NCBI GenBank assembly: GCA_039602395.1
Contig: JBCNJP010000040.1
Span: 131,175-195,174, forward strand
Source: Deinandra increscens subsp. villosa
Taxonomy: Eukaryota; Streptophyta; Magnoliopsida; Asterales; Asteraceae
Direction: 5' to 3'
Length of the DNA: 64,000 bases
Shown piece after piece: positions 47,703 through 57,644 of the stretch (positions are counted from its first letter, which is position 1; each line of letters opens with the position of its first letter). Made by a program: the position numbers and the translations under genes. The notes beneath the pieces were generated by a model that saw nothing but the letters and a program-made list of their open reading frames with translations, was not told where the DNA came from and did not search any database.

Positions 47703-47939
47703 TGGCGCTCAATGAGACTCATCTGCTGAGGAAACTCTGACCTTGAGTTCTCATCCGCCAAATAATAATGCTAAGACACATCTACTGAGGAAACTCTGAC
47801 CTTGTGTTCTTACGCAATCATTCCATCAAATAAAGTGAGAGGTCATCTGCTGAGGAAACTCTGACCTTGACGCTCTCACCCCGCCAAACATCACTTTTTA
47901 TAGTCATGAAAGAAGGGTTATCATGATTTCATGACTATA
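47703..47939 (+). ncRNA. array of four hairpins, three with a near-identical 22-nt loop
   Basis: Three successive units have loops at 47722-47743, 47781-47802 and 47846-47867 that begin TCT(G/A)CTGAGG and end CTCTGACCT. Their flanking stems differ in sequence yet still pair: ATGAGA-CTCA with TGAGTTCTCAT, TAAGA-CACA with TGTGTTCTTA, and GTGAGAG-GTCA with TGACGCTCTCAC. Each has a one-base bulge at the same place on the 3' side. A fourth hairpin (47899-47911 with 47927-47939) has a perfect 13-bp stem and a loop starting GAAGGG. These are probably structured parts of the element RNA 3' region. Confidence 0.6.
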
Positions 47940-47965
47940 TCCATGAAATGAGTCATTTAACACTA

Positions 47966-47980
47966 AAGAAAAGGGGGGAA
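47966..47980 (+). promoter_or_regulatory. polypurine-tract-like run
   Basis: AAGAAAAGGGGGGAAGA lies shortly after the hairpins and could be the plus-strand primer of the copia element. The LTR start after it is not clear. Confidence 0.4.
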
Positions 47981-48397
47981 GATTACTTTTAAATGTGTGA
48001 TTGAATCTGAAAAGCTACTTGACGATAGGTAGAATACTGTTAACTTCCAACCAAATAAGGACCCCACAAAATTTTTCTCTGAATCAGACAAAAACATGAT
48101 AAAAACACATCACATGAGAAAAGTTGAAAATTACCATGTTTGAGCTTAAGTGGATAACAATACCGACAATCTGACTTAGGTTACCTGATATGAAAGGTGA
48201 TTTGAATTATAAGTGTTATTGATCACGTAAATGATCGGTTTGATTCTAAACATGTCTGACCACGACCATTCAAAAATATGTGTATATTCAAAAGCCAATG
48301 TGCTTAAAATTTCCAAGTTTGGTGAAAAATTGACCAACTTGTGCTTGAAATATCTTGGAATTGGTTTGAAATGAACCAACTTGAAAGAAAGTGAATT

Positions 48398-48515
48398 CCT
48401 GAGTTTGGTGAATTCCTGAGTTTGGGTGGAAAATTGACCCAATTCGGATAAAAACGAAAATTTTGAGTTCGGGTGGAAAATTGACCCAACTCGGATGAAA
48501 ATGAAAATTTTTGTG
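48398..48515. repeat. short tandem repeats (GTGAATTCCTGAGTTTG; GGTGGAAAATTGACCCAA)
   Basis: A 17-bp unit is repeated twice and a 47-bp unit about twice in succession. Overlapping minus-strand frames here are by-products. Confidence 0.7.
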
Positions 48516-48750
48516 TTTGGAGGAGTTTTGGACCAATAAAAGTCAAATTTAGGTACTAGGTGTGTCATTATCAAATTTGTTGAAATTAACAAGTACTTGT
48601 CTTAATAAGTTCAAAATTTATCTTCCTGGTAGGTTACTGGTGGCAGGCATGCATTTATGTATTTTGTTTTGTAGCAAAATTTCAAGTTCTAAATTTTGGT
48701 AAATTTTTAAGACTTAGAATTTTTCCTTATGTTTTTACTTAATTCTGGTC

Positions 48751-49780
48751 TTAGCGGACTTGTTTTTGCCTTAGCGAACTTTATCCTAAGGCAAGTCCGC
48801 TAAGAACAATCCACAAGGTTGATAACAGGTTTGCTCTTAGCGAACTTGTTTGGAAATCTTGTAATTTTTCCTTAAGTTTTTCATGAAGTCCGCTAAGAAC
48901 AAGATATTCTTAGCGAACTTGTTTTTGTTAAGGTATTCTCCTTTGGGTGAGAAGTCCGCTAAGTTGAACTTATCCTTAGCGAACTTCTCCTGAATTTTTT
49001 CTTAATTTTTGGTTAAGTGTTGATGAAGTACGCTAAGAAGGTTTTTGCCTTAGCGAACTTCTCCACTTTCATATAAAGTCTATTGAGGCTAAACTGTTCT
49101 TAGCGAACTTGTTTAAGCCTTAGCGGACTTCTTGTATTACTTAGAAAATTTCCATGTTACAAGTTCATTTTTGGCCTTAGCCTACTTAATTTAGCCTTAG
49201 CGAACTTCCTAGCTTAGCGAACTTCTTTTAGGCTTAGCGTACTTGTCTTAGCCTTAGCGAACTTCCTAGCTTAGCGAACTTCTTTAGGCTTAGTGTTAGA
49301 GCTTATTTATGTTGGCAACACAAACTATTTGTCTTTTGATGTTTATCTGTAATATTACTTTGTATTGTACCTAACATTGCTTATGTACTTGGTTATCTTT
49401 GATTATGTTATATATGGTGTTTTTGACTAAGTGTTAGCGTACTTGTATTTCTCCTTAGCGAACTTCTTGTGTATTGAACTTAGCGGACTTGATTATCTCC
49501 TAGCGGACTTGTCAATTAACTCTTAGCGTACTTATTATACTTAGCGAACTTGTTTGATATTAGTCCTAGCGGACTTGTTTTGCTCCTAGCGAACTTGATT
49601 TGTTCCTAGCGAACTTAACTTGATCCTAGCGTACTTAAGTTACTCTTAGCGTACTTGTTAGCGGACTTGTTTGTGTTTAGCGAACTTGTTAGCGAACATG
49701 TTGATGCTTAGCGTACTTCATCAAGTTCTAGCGAACTTGTTTTTGTTCTTAGCGCACTTCTTTATTGTCTTAGCGTACTT
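48751..49780. repeat. dense array of TTAGCG(A/G/T)ACTT motifs in both orientations
   Basis: By eye roughly 40 copies of CTTAGCGNACTT(G/C) with variable 5-60 base spacers. N is A, G or T (once C). Several are inverted (CAAGTCCGCTAAG), giving long stems such as 48751-48763 with 48792-48804. Confidence 0.85.
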
Positions 49781-49787
49781 CATATTC

Positions 49788-50074
49788 TGTTAGAATATTT
49801 TGCTGAATTCTAGGCAATGATTGGTTTGTGTCAAACATTCTATTTGTCCCAGGCTCTCTTGTAGTATAAATACTAAAGTGAAAACCCTAATACGCGTTCC
49901 TCCTGGTTATTTCTACAAGAGAGCCTTTGTGTGTGTGTTCTTGGTGTATTTAGTGTGTGTTCTTGAGTTTCAGAGATCTATGAGGTGAAATCAACCAAGA
50001 TTGATCATCACACTTGTTTTCCGCACCTGTGTGATGAATCGAATGAGAACAATGTGCTCAAATCTGGTCCTGAC
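49788..50074 (+). mobile_element. LTR (about 287 bp) before a second copia leader
   Basis: The segment begins TGTTAGAATATTTTG and ends GGTCCTGACA directly before ATTGGTATCAGAGCC. A TATAAATA box (49865-49872) lies at the edge of a 14-bp inverted repeat (49851-49864 with 49913-49926). Apart from its last bases it does not resemble the LTR end at 38807-39043, although the leader that follows does. The left end was set by the TG...CA rule. Confidence 0.6.
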
Positions 50075-50413
50075 AATTGGTATCAGAGCCATGTTCTTCA
50101 TTTTTGAAGTTTTTCTCAAAAAATGAAGAAATCTCATTTGAGTTATCAATTTTGGTTGTTTTTGCTAGATCTAAGAGTTGATTCTTGGTAGAAATCACTC
50201 TAGGAACTCAAAAACATGCTTAGATTTCTGTTTTATTCATGTTTGATTAGTCAATTTTTGAATTTTGAGGATTTATGGTTCGGCCGTTTATATTCACTAT
50301 TCTTGAGTAAATTTTTCAAATTCGTTTTTGTGATGATCCTTTGCTGAAATTGATTATTATCAAGTGTTAGTATGCTAAAACCGAAATCATTGGCACTGAT
50401 TTCGCACTCTAAC
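50075..50413 (+). mobile_element. primer site and leader of a second copia copy, cut by the gap
   Basis: ATTGGTATCAGAGCC and the next 320 bases are nearly identical to 39044-39380. The copy runs into the N gap. Confidence 0.85.
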
Positions 50414-50913
50414 NNNNNNNNNNNNNNNNNNNNNNNNNNNNNNNNNNNNNNNNNNNNNNNNNNNNNNNNNNNNNNNNNNNNNNNNNNNNNNNNNNNNNNN
50501 NNNNNNNNNNNNNNNNNNNNNNNNNNNNNNNNNNNNNNNNNNNNNNNNNNNNNNNNNNNNNNNNNNNNNNNNNNNNNNNNNNNNNNNNNNNNNNNNNNNN
50601 NNNNNNNNNNNNNNNNNNNNNNNNNNNNNNNNNNNNNNNNNNNNNNNNNNNNNNNNNNNNNNNNNNNNNNNNNNNNNNNNNNNNNNNNNNNNNNNNNNNN
50701 NNNNNNNNNNNNNNNNNNNNNNNNNNNNNNNNNNNNNNNNNNNNNNNNNNNNNNNNNNNNNNNNNNNNNNNNNNNNNNNNNNNNNNNNNNNNNNNNNNNN
50801 NNNNNNNNNNNNNNNNNNNNNNNNNNNNNNNNNNNNNNNNNNNNNNNNNNNNNNNNNNNNNNNNNNNNNNNNNNNNNNNNNNNNNNNNNNNNNNNNNNNN
50901 NNNNNNNNNNNNN
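50414..50913. other. assembly gap of 500 N
   Basis: Exactly 500 unresolved bases, a typical placeholder length. Confidence 0.99.
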
Positions 50914-51700
50914 ATGCTGGTAATTAGTAATCTATTAAGCATGATGCATTTGGTTGGGTTTAAACGAGTCTGAGTTTAAAGCGGACAAACATACTGGCAA
51001 TCACCTGGACTAGTCGAGTAACTAAAGCTGAAAAGGGTTCCTCAGTCAGACTTCATACGGTTTGATCCCTTGTAAACTTTCTCATGCTTATTTTGGTAAA
51101 TATTTGTCTCATTTTATCTTTCTTATGTGAGTTTTAAGTTCTTTGTGGTTGTTTTTCGTCTTGGCCAGGTTAATTTGAGAAGTCAAAATGTGTTTTCATG
51201 GGTTTGGATGCATGACAGTATGCCCCCTGCAGATCTTGACAAATTTTTAGGGGAAGGAGAGGGGATAAGAGGGGATAATAAGTATTATCCGAAGGGAACT
51301 CGAGGATGATACTTATTATCTAATGAAAAGACTTCCATAATACATAGTATCTGAAGGAAACTCGAAGATAATATGTATTATCTCGAGGGGAAGTCCTTAG
51401 CTGAGGGGAAGTTATCAGCTAATAGGAAGTCTTTAGAGGTCTTGGGTTCACGGGAAGTTTTATAGAAAACCCGTAATCTAAATTAGGGTTTTTGGTTAAA
51501 ATAATATTAATTTGAATCATCTGAACAGATGATAATTACCTTCTAACCCAAAGACTAGTCATCAAATGTCTGGTGGAGTATATTTTTTCAAATGTGTGTC
51601 AGACAGGTTGATGATAGAAAGATGCTGCTGCTGCTTCTCAAAGTTAAAGAACCAGCCGGACAAGACTTCCATCTGAACAAGCAACTGTTCAGGGGAAGTT
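50914..51700. repeat. 787-bp direct repeat, copy 1 (starts at the gap)
   Basis: It matches 54958-55743 with about ten differences by eye. The left end is unknown because the gap begins there. Confidence 0.9.
51274..51422 (+). ncRNA. three hairpins with constant GAAGG(G/A)AACTCGA loops
   Basis: Hairpin 1 has 17-bp arms (51274-51290, 51304-51320) with one T-G pair. Hairpin 2 has 16-bp arms of different sequence (51337-51352, 51366-51381) with one mismatch. Both share the 13-nt loop GAAGG(G/A)AACTCGA. Hairpin 3 pairs TTAGCTGA with TCAGCTAA (51397-51404, 51415-51422) around GGGGAAGTTA. The same set recurs at 55318-55466. Confidence 0.6.
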
Positions 51701-51860
51701 CCTGACTAATGTCCAGGGGAGCTCGTTTCGACCCCTAAATTCCACTCCGAAGGCCTCCGTTTTTCAGTTTTAAGTTTTTGACACTATTCTTTGAATAGTG
51801 ATTTTTTCGTTTTTGCCGATTTTTCCAAATTTTCTGAAGCTGCATATCTAAAGAAAGAAA

Positions 51861-53809
51861 ATGAGTTCAGTGGTTGAAGAAAAGAATTTGGTTGAGAACA
51901 AGGATGATTTTGCAGCTAAAGTTGACAAAACTAAGATATGCCCCAATCCTACTTGTGCTCGTTTAATTCCTGGACTTAGACAAATTTGGAAAAACACTGA
52001 GATAGAATTGTTTGAGATGAAATGCTATAGAAGTTCCTTTAGGGGTAGATGGGAAAAGAGTGAAGAGAAAGTAAAAGCCCAAAAACTAAACATTGAGAAA
52101 TATCAGAAGCTAGCAACGAAGAAGACTATCTTATATGATCGGGCTAGGATTGAGATATTTGAGCTTACACAGAAATCAACTGAACTGCAACAAAAATATG
52201 ATGAGCTGCAGGTCAAGTATGATTAAAACCAGGGTAGAAATCAGCGAATGCTAGATGCTGGAAAGGAATTGTCACATGCTGTTGTGACCGGTCAAGTTGG
52301 GAAAGACACAACTGGATTTGGGTCAGAGAAAACTGATAAGTCCTTGGCTGCAAACAGGATTATTCCTCCACCAGTTCCCAGAGACATTATAGGAATACTT
52401 CTTAGTGAGGATCAAGTTAAACGAACCAAGTCAGATTATAAAGAAGCTGCTCCTCCTATTGATAGTGTCTTGGTTGGAACTACACCAATGACTCAAGAAG
52501 AAATTGATTATGAAGCAAACATTACTTATGGTGAAGGGAGAGTAGAGGATATATCAGACAATGATGCTGAGTGCCAGAAATATGACAGGTGTCATAACTC
52601 TAAGTCTGATGATGCTGGGATAGAGTTGAAACCATACCCTAAGATTGAAACCCCATACTTCAAAGTAATTGACGAAGTCAAAAGGGAAAAGATGATCTTG
52701 ACGATACGGCCTGAGGGGAAGATGTTTATAACATCTGGATCAATGTTTGACCAAGAACCAGATGTTGGATATGACTTACCATCCTTCTCCTCCAAGTTCA
52801 AGGGAATAACTGATGGAGTGATAAGTGAACCTAAAGATGAGAGGCCAAAGATCACCATCAAGCATCCGAGTATGAAACCAACAGCTGGAGTGAAGAATGA
52901 AAAACTCAAGGGAGTAGTTGTGTCTCCCATTTCTTCAGTTGGATCATGCAGTTGCTATTGTAATTGCAAGAATAGTGCTTCAACGTAAAAGAATCAAGGA
53001 AGCACAAAGACAATAAAGACAAGTTCGACACAGGCTTCGACAAACCAGCAGAAAGTCAAATCTGAAGCTGCTATCAAAGCAAAGAAGCAGACACAAGGCA
53101 AACCAGCTCCATATCAGCCACCAAAGACAAATGGGTACACGCCTGACTTCTATCTAAAGAAGCAGACTTGCTTTAATTGTGGCAATGCTGGTCATATTGC
53201 TAGAAACTGTCTTTATCGCCCCTATGAACCCTATTATCCGAGAAGTCAAAGGGTTTCATCTCAGGAGTCTGTAAAGTCTAAGCCGATGATGGTGCAAACA
53301 CCTAAGGGAAGGAAGACTGTTACTCCTAAGGTTAAACCCTCTGATCAACATTTGGGCGCTGCCAAAGCTGAAAGAAAATCTTTAAATCAAAACAACAGTT
53401 TTCCAAGTTACCAAAATTTCCAAAAACAGGTGAAGAAACCGTTTTCAAAACAACCAAAGTCTGAAAAACCCAAAGTTACCCCTCCCAAGGTAACTAAAAC
53501 TGTTTTGAAAAAAATGACTCTAAAATGAAGAAGGTTGAAATACCTAAAGTTACAACTCCAAAGGTGACTAAAACAAAAATTGTTTTGAAAAATGAATCTA
53601 AAACGAAGAATGTTGAAATACCTAAAGTCACAACTTTAAAAGTGACTAAAACATATGTTAAATCACTTTGAACTTGGAAACCAAAAATCAAAGCAGCTCC
53701 ATCCCAACTTCCTGATTTCTCAAAGGGGATGTTCTTACAAGAAGTATCATTTATTGATTCCTTAGGTGTACCCAGAAAAACAATTGCCTGGGTACCATTG
53801 GCTAACTAA
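51861..53809 (+). pseudogene. gag: second copia-like gag (C-terminal half type), several stops
   Basis: One frame from ATG 51861 is broken by TAA at 52224-52226 and 52986-52988 and by a frame change after 53526. It starts with a charged coiled-coil region, then an acidic middle, a CCHC knuckle CFNCGNAGHIARNC at about 53170-53210, a Lys/Pro/Thr-rich tail with repeated VEIPKVTT-like units (53460-53660), and the end KTIAWVPLAN before TAA 53807-53809. That ending is one I associate with Asteraceae copia Gag. The usual N-terminal Gag core is not seen; it may lie in the gap or be absent. Confidence 0.65.
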
Positions 53810-53960
53810 TCTCTCACCATGTGCAGGAACAGTCAAGAAGGACTATCACTAACATTTTTATTATTAATTTGTTTGTTGATTAGTGATTGTTCCAGGCACA
53901 GCTTAGGAGACGTATTTTCATGACATGACAAGCAAATTTTTATGAAGGATATGTTTCCTT
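53810..53960 (+). pseudogene. pol: protease remnant at the start of a deleted pol
   Basis: After the gag stop comes CATGTGCAG|G, then a decayed protease motif (ISDCSRHS, compare SGCSRHMTG). Nothing of integrase, RT or RNase H follows, so almost all of pol is missing. Confidence 0.5.
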
Positions 53961-54957
53961 GAGAGGTAAGAGGTAAAAGGTCAAATTCAGCATGAAAGGT
54001 ACTGTTTTAACTTGGTTGAATGTTTGATGAAGCGGTAAAGGGTGTTTTGAGTCAAACCAAATTTCTTAAAATTTTCAGTTGGTGCTTGATTGTTCAATTT
54101 TTAAAAGCAATGAAGTATGCATGCTATTAAACCCTTTTCTAAAACTTTTCAAATCCATACTTGGAAGGTTAGCTTGGCCAGATGTGTGTGACGTAATTTG
54201 CTTTGCTTATGTGTTCGTGTTAACGTTTAAAAAAAGAAAAAAAACAAAAAAACAAAAGAAAAAAAATGAATGATGTTCACAAAAGTTGTGACATTAAAAA
54301 TCAAAAAGCAAGGGGAAGAAATGTAAAGAAGATGAAAAAGTTGACCCCTCAAAAAATAGTGTGCTTTTCAATTTTTAATAGTTTGATTGTGTCTGTTTCT
54401 AAGAAAGCTAGGGGAAGAGAAATATGTCCGGATTGGAGATGACTGACACGTGTAAAGTGGAAGTGAAAGGCAAGATCCACGGTGATATGCTCGGTAGGCT
54501 CGACCTAATCTTATGACCACCAATGTAAGTGCAATGAACTTAAAATATATATATGTTTAGTTTCCCATCTCAGTTTGCATGATTTAAAAAACTGAGTCCC
54601 GGAAAAAATGGGTTGAGAGTTGTAGTTATACCTAGTATTCACTCTCTCACACGCCATGTTTCTGCTATTATGACTATACCACATAATCAAAAGAAAAAGA
54701 AAAGAAAAAGAAATGAAAAAGAAATGAAAAGGAAAAGAAAAAGAAAAGAAAATAAAAAAATAATAATAATCATCATTCAGTTTGGTCTTCTTTGCGTGCT
54801 TATGCGGCCGACCTGATCACCGACTGATGATTAATGAAATAAGTGGTAGTCATAACGGTGTTGCATGGTTCCTCAAGTTGGGGGTTTGTGAATCCTCAAT
54901 AAACTCTGAGGTTGGGTAGGTTTTGCTATGTACAATTGGGTGTGGGGATGATTAAAG
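53961..54957. other. non-coding region with A-rich tracts
   Basis: No gene. AAAAGAAAAAAAAC-type runs lie at 54228-54270 and 54686-54770. Confidence 0.6.
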
Positions 54958-55743
54958 ATGCTGGTAATTAGTAATCTATTAAGCATGATGCATTTGGTTG
55001 GGTTTAAACGAGTCTGAGTTTAAAGCGGACAAACATACTGGCAATCACCTGGACTAGTCGAGTAACTAAAGCTGAAAAGGGTTCCTCAGTCAGACTTCAT
55101 ACGGTTTGATCCCTTGTAAACTTTCTCATGCTTATTTTGGTAAATATTTGTCTAATTTTATCTTTCTTATGTGAGTTTTAAGTTCTTTGTGGTTGTTTTT
55201 CGTCTTGGCCAGGTTAATTTGAGAAGTCAAAATGTGTTTTCATGGGTTTGGATGCATGACAGTATGCCCCCTGCAGATCTTGACAAATTTTTAGGGGAAG
55301 GAGAGAGGATAAGAGGGGATAATAAGTATTATCCGAAGGGAACTCGAGGATGATACTTATTATCTAATGAAAAGACTTCCATAATACATAGTATCTGAAG
55401 GGAACTCGAAGATAATATGTATTATCTCAGGGGAAGTCCTTAGCTGAGGGGAAGTTATCAGCTAATAGGAAGTCTTTAGAGGTCTTGGGTTCAGGGGAAG
55501 TTTTATAGAAAACCCGTAATCTAAATTAGGGTTTTTGGTTAAAATAATGTTAATTTGAATCATCTGAACAGATGATAATTACCTTCTAACCCAAAGACCA
55601 GTCATCAAATGTCTGGTGGAGTATATTTTTTCAAATGTATGTCAGACAGGTTGATGATAGAAAGATGCTGCTGCTGCTTCTCAAAGTTAAAGAACCAGCC
55701 GGAGAAGACTTTCATCTGAACAAGCAACTGTTCAGGGGAAGTT
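54958..55743. repeat. 786-bp direct repeat, copy 2
   Basis: Matches 50914-51700. It is followed by different sequence leading to the polypurine tract and LTR, so this copy is probably in its original 3' position. Confidence 0.9.
55318..55466 (+). ncRNA. three hairpins with constant loops, second set
   Basis: Loops GAAGGGAACTCGA at 55335-55347 and 55397-55409 sit on different 17- and 16-bp stems; a third hairpin has TTAGCTGA and TCAGCTAA arms. The loop resembles the CTGAGGAAACTCTGA core of the hairpins at 47703-47879. Confidence 0.6.
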
Positions 55744-56190
55744 GTTAGTGTCTTTACAAGTTTCCAAAAGCTTCAAAAGAGCTTCAAAGAAGATGTTCAC
55801 ATGTTTAGGGGAAGCTGAATATTTTAAAGTGAATTGATGAAGAACATGATGCAGAGAGCAGTTAGAGGTCATGAAGACCCAAGATCAACAATCAAGTTCT
55901 CCAAAGTTAGGAGGTTTTCAAAATTTACCCTCTAATTTTTGGAGATTCAAGACAGTTACCGAAGATTCAGCAAGAACCAGTTCTTTCAAAAGAAGCAAGT
56001 CAATGAGAATCCTCCATCTCATTAACTTGTTCATTTCAAGAAGTTCGAGCTGATGCTGATCAAGAGGAAGTCCCAAGTGCCAGTCATGAAACCCATTGAA
56101 GATTCCTACGGAAAGAATCTTCATCAACATCTTTGTCAGCCAGTCAAAAGGAAGAATTTCAAGATCGAATACATTTAATATCACAAGCCT
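55744..56190 (+). other. 3' non-coding region before the polypurine tract
   Basis: No convincing gene; several AGGGGAAG words that resemble the polypurine tract. Confidence 0.5.
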
Positions 56191-56200
56191 AGGGGAAGAT
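56191..56200 (+). promoter_or_regulatory. polypurine tract
   Basis: AGGGGAAGAT lies directly before the LTR start TGTAGAGG. Confidence 0.7.
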
Positions 56201-56665
56201 TGTAGAGGCTAGATTTTGAGGCTTGTAATATTAAATAAGTTGGGTTGGGCTTAGAGGGTTTCATTAGATTAGTAGACTAGTTTGGTTGGGTTTACTAGTG
56301 GGCTTGGGGTTTGCTATTGGGTTTGCTATTGGGTTTACCGTTAGGGTTTAAGGGCCCAATTGTAAACTCATGGGGTGGCTATATAAACCCCATGAGTTCA
56401 CCTTTTAAGGGAGCTAGCTGGTTTACGATTATGAGAGAGCAGCTAAAGGGTGTTTACGATCATAAACCCGAGTGAGAGAAGCTTGTTTACGATTTCTGAG
56501 TTGTACCCAACAAGTTCATCTTGTGTGCAAAGTTCAGGTTTTTATCGTTTATATTCATCGTATTCTTGATTTCTTCTCATCTCTTATCTTGAATCAATCA
56601 ATCACTTGGTTTCCGCACTCGTGATTGATAGAATATCGTGAACGGTTGTTGATTCTGGACCAACA
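56201..56665 (+). mobile_element. 3' LTR (465 bp) of the second copia-like element
   Basis: It begins TGTAGAGGCTAG and ends GGACCAACA. A CTATATAA box sits in the loop of a perfect 12-bp inverted repeat (AACTCATGGGGT 56365-56376, ACCCCATGAGTT 56387-56398). The 5' partner is not seen and may lie in the gap. Confidence 0.75.
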
Positions 56666-56671
56666 CTAATT

Positions 56672-56820
56672 GGTTTTGAGAACTTTTGAGAACCATTCTA
56701 AGCCACTAGTTTATATATATAGAAAACCCCCTCATGAATTGTAGTGGTCCTCACCTGAAATTAATAGTTGAGATTTGGTTCTCAAAAGTTCTCAAAATAA
56801 AAAATTCTCATTTGAACCTA

Positions 56821-56824
<4 letters not shown>
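56672..56824. mobile_element. MITE-like fragment with 21-bp inverted repeat
   Basis: TTTTGAGAACTTTTGAGAACC at 56674-56694 is exactly inverted at 56777-56797. The right end, TTTGAACCTAACCCTATATA, resembles common plant MITE-like ends next to TA repeats. Confidence 0.5.

Positions 56825-56866
<42 letters not shown>
56825..56866. repeat. (TA)n microsatellite, about 21 units
   Basis: An uninterrupted TA run shared as border by the two MITE-like elements. Confidence 0.95.
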
Positions 56867-56869
<3 letters not shown>

Positions 56870-57644
56870 AAAGGATCATGCGAAAACGCGAAAATCATCT
56901 TAAAACCAACATAACTTTTTCATACGTTAATATATTTTTTAAAAGTTTTCACCAAAAGTCTTATAATTATGTTATCTTTAATTCTATAAAAACAAAACAT
57001 AAAAAGTTAACGTTTTTTTATTTTTTATTTTTTTCTGTGATACACATGTGTACCACACAAAAAAACTCATACTTTAGTATGAGCTAATATTTGTTTTCTC
57101 AAAGACGCACCATATGTGTTATATTTCTGTCATTTTTTTGTGTTTTTTTAATGATACACATGTGTACCACACCAAAAAAAACCCTCATATATGTGGTATA
57201 CATTACTAGTTTTAAAAGGAAATTGCACATAAGTCTTATAGTTATGTTATCTTTATATCTAATGAAAAAATAACACTTTATAACTTCTTTTAATTATATG
57301 TTGCACATGTGCACTATGTTTCATTATCATTAGTCTCATAAATGTTTTAGTGTTTTTAATATGTTTTTAACATAAGGAGTGTTTTTACACATGATAATTC
57401 GTTTTTGTGCAGTAGTAATGATGATGATACACATGTGTATCACACGTGATACACATGTGTATCACACGAAAAAAAGACCGTTAATTTTTTTTAAATATTT
57501 ATTTCCAGAATTGAAGATAACGTAATTCTAAGACATTTGGCTTCAATTTTATCAAAAAACATTAACGTATGAAGAAGTTATGTAGGTTTTACTATTGGTT
57601 TTCGCGTTTTCGCAATATAAAGGGTTTTCGCAGGATACTTCCCC
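56867..57644. mobile_element. MITE-like element (778 bp) with TIRs of about 80 bp, TA flanks
   Basis: The left end GGGAAAGGATCATGCGAAAA matches the complement of the right end (GGGGAAGTATCCTGCGAAAA). Inverted similarity continues through ACGCGAAAA and CATAACTT.TTCATACGTTAAT. TA lies on both sides. No transposase frame. The palindrome TGATACACATGTGTA(T/C)CA occurs four times inside (57040, 57153, 57426, 57448). Confidence 0.7.

Noticed and set aside
47722..47867. Box C/D snoRNA or kink-turn in the conserved loops (CTGA words)
   Set aside because: CTGA alone is too short and the C-box partner is missing.
48176..48592. Overlapping minus-strand ORFs with FHPNS repeats
   Set aside because: Caused by short tandem repeats; open in three frames.
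48751..49780. CRISPR-like array
   Set aside because: Motif copies are short, vary in spacing and orientation, and the DNA is plant nuclear; no cas genes.
50372..50942. ORFs crossing the N gap
   Set aside because: They consist of unknown bases.
52592..52930. Minus-strand ORF of 112 residues
   Set aside because: Shadow of the gag-like frame on the plus strand.
56734..57273. Plus-strand ORFs with Tyr/Ile runs
   Set aside because: They read through a TA microsatellite and MITE-like sequence.
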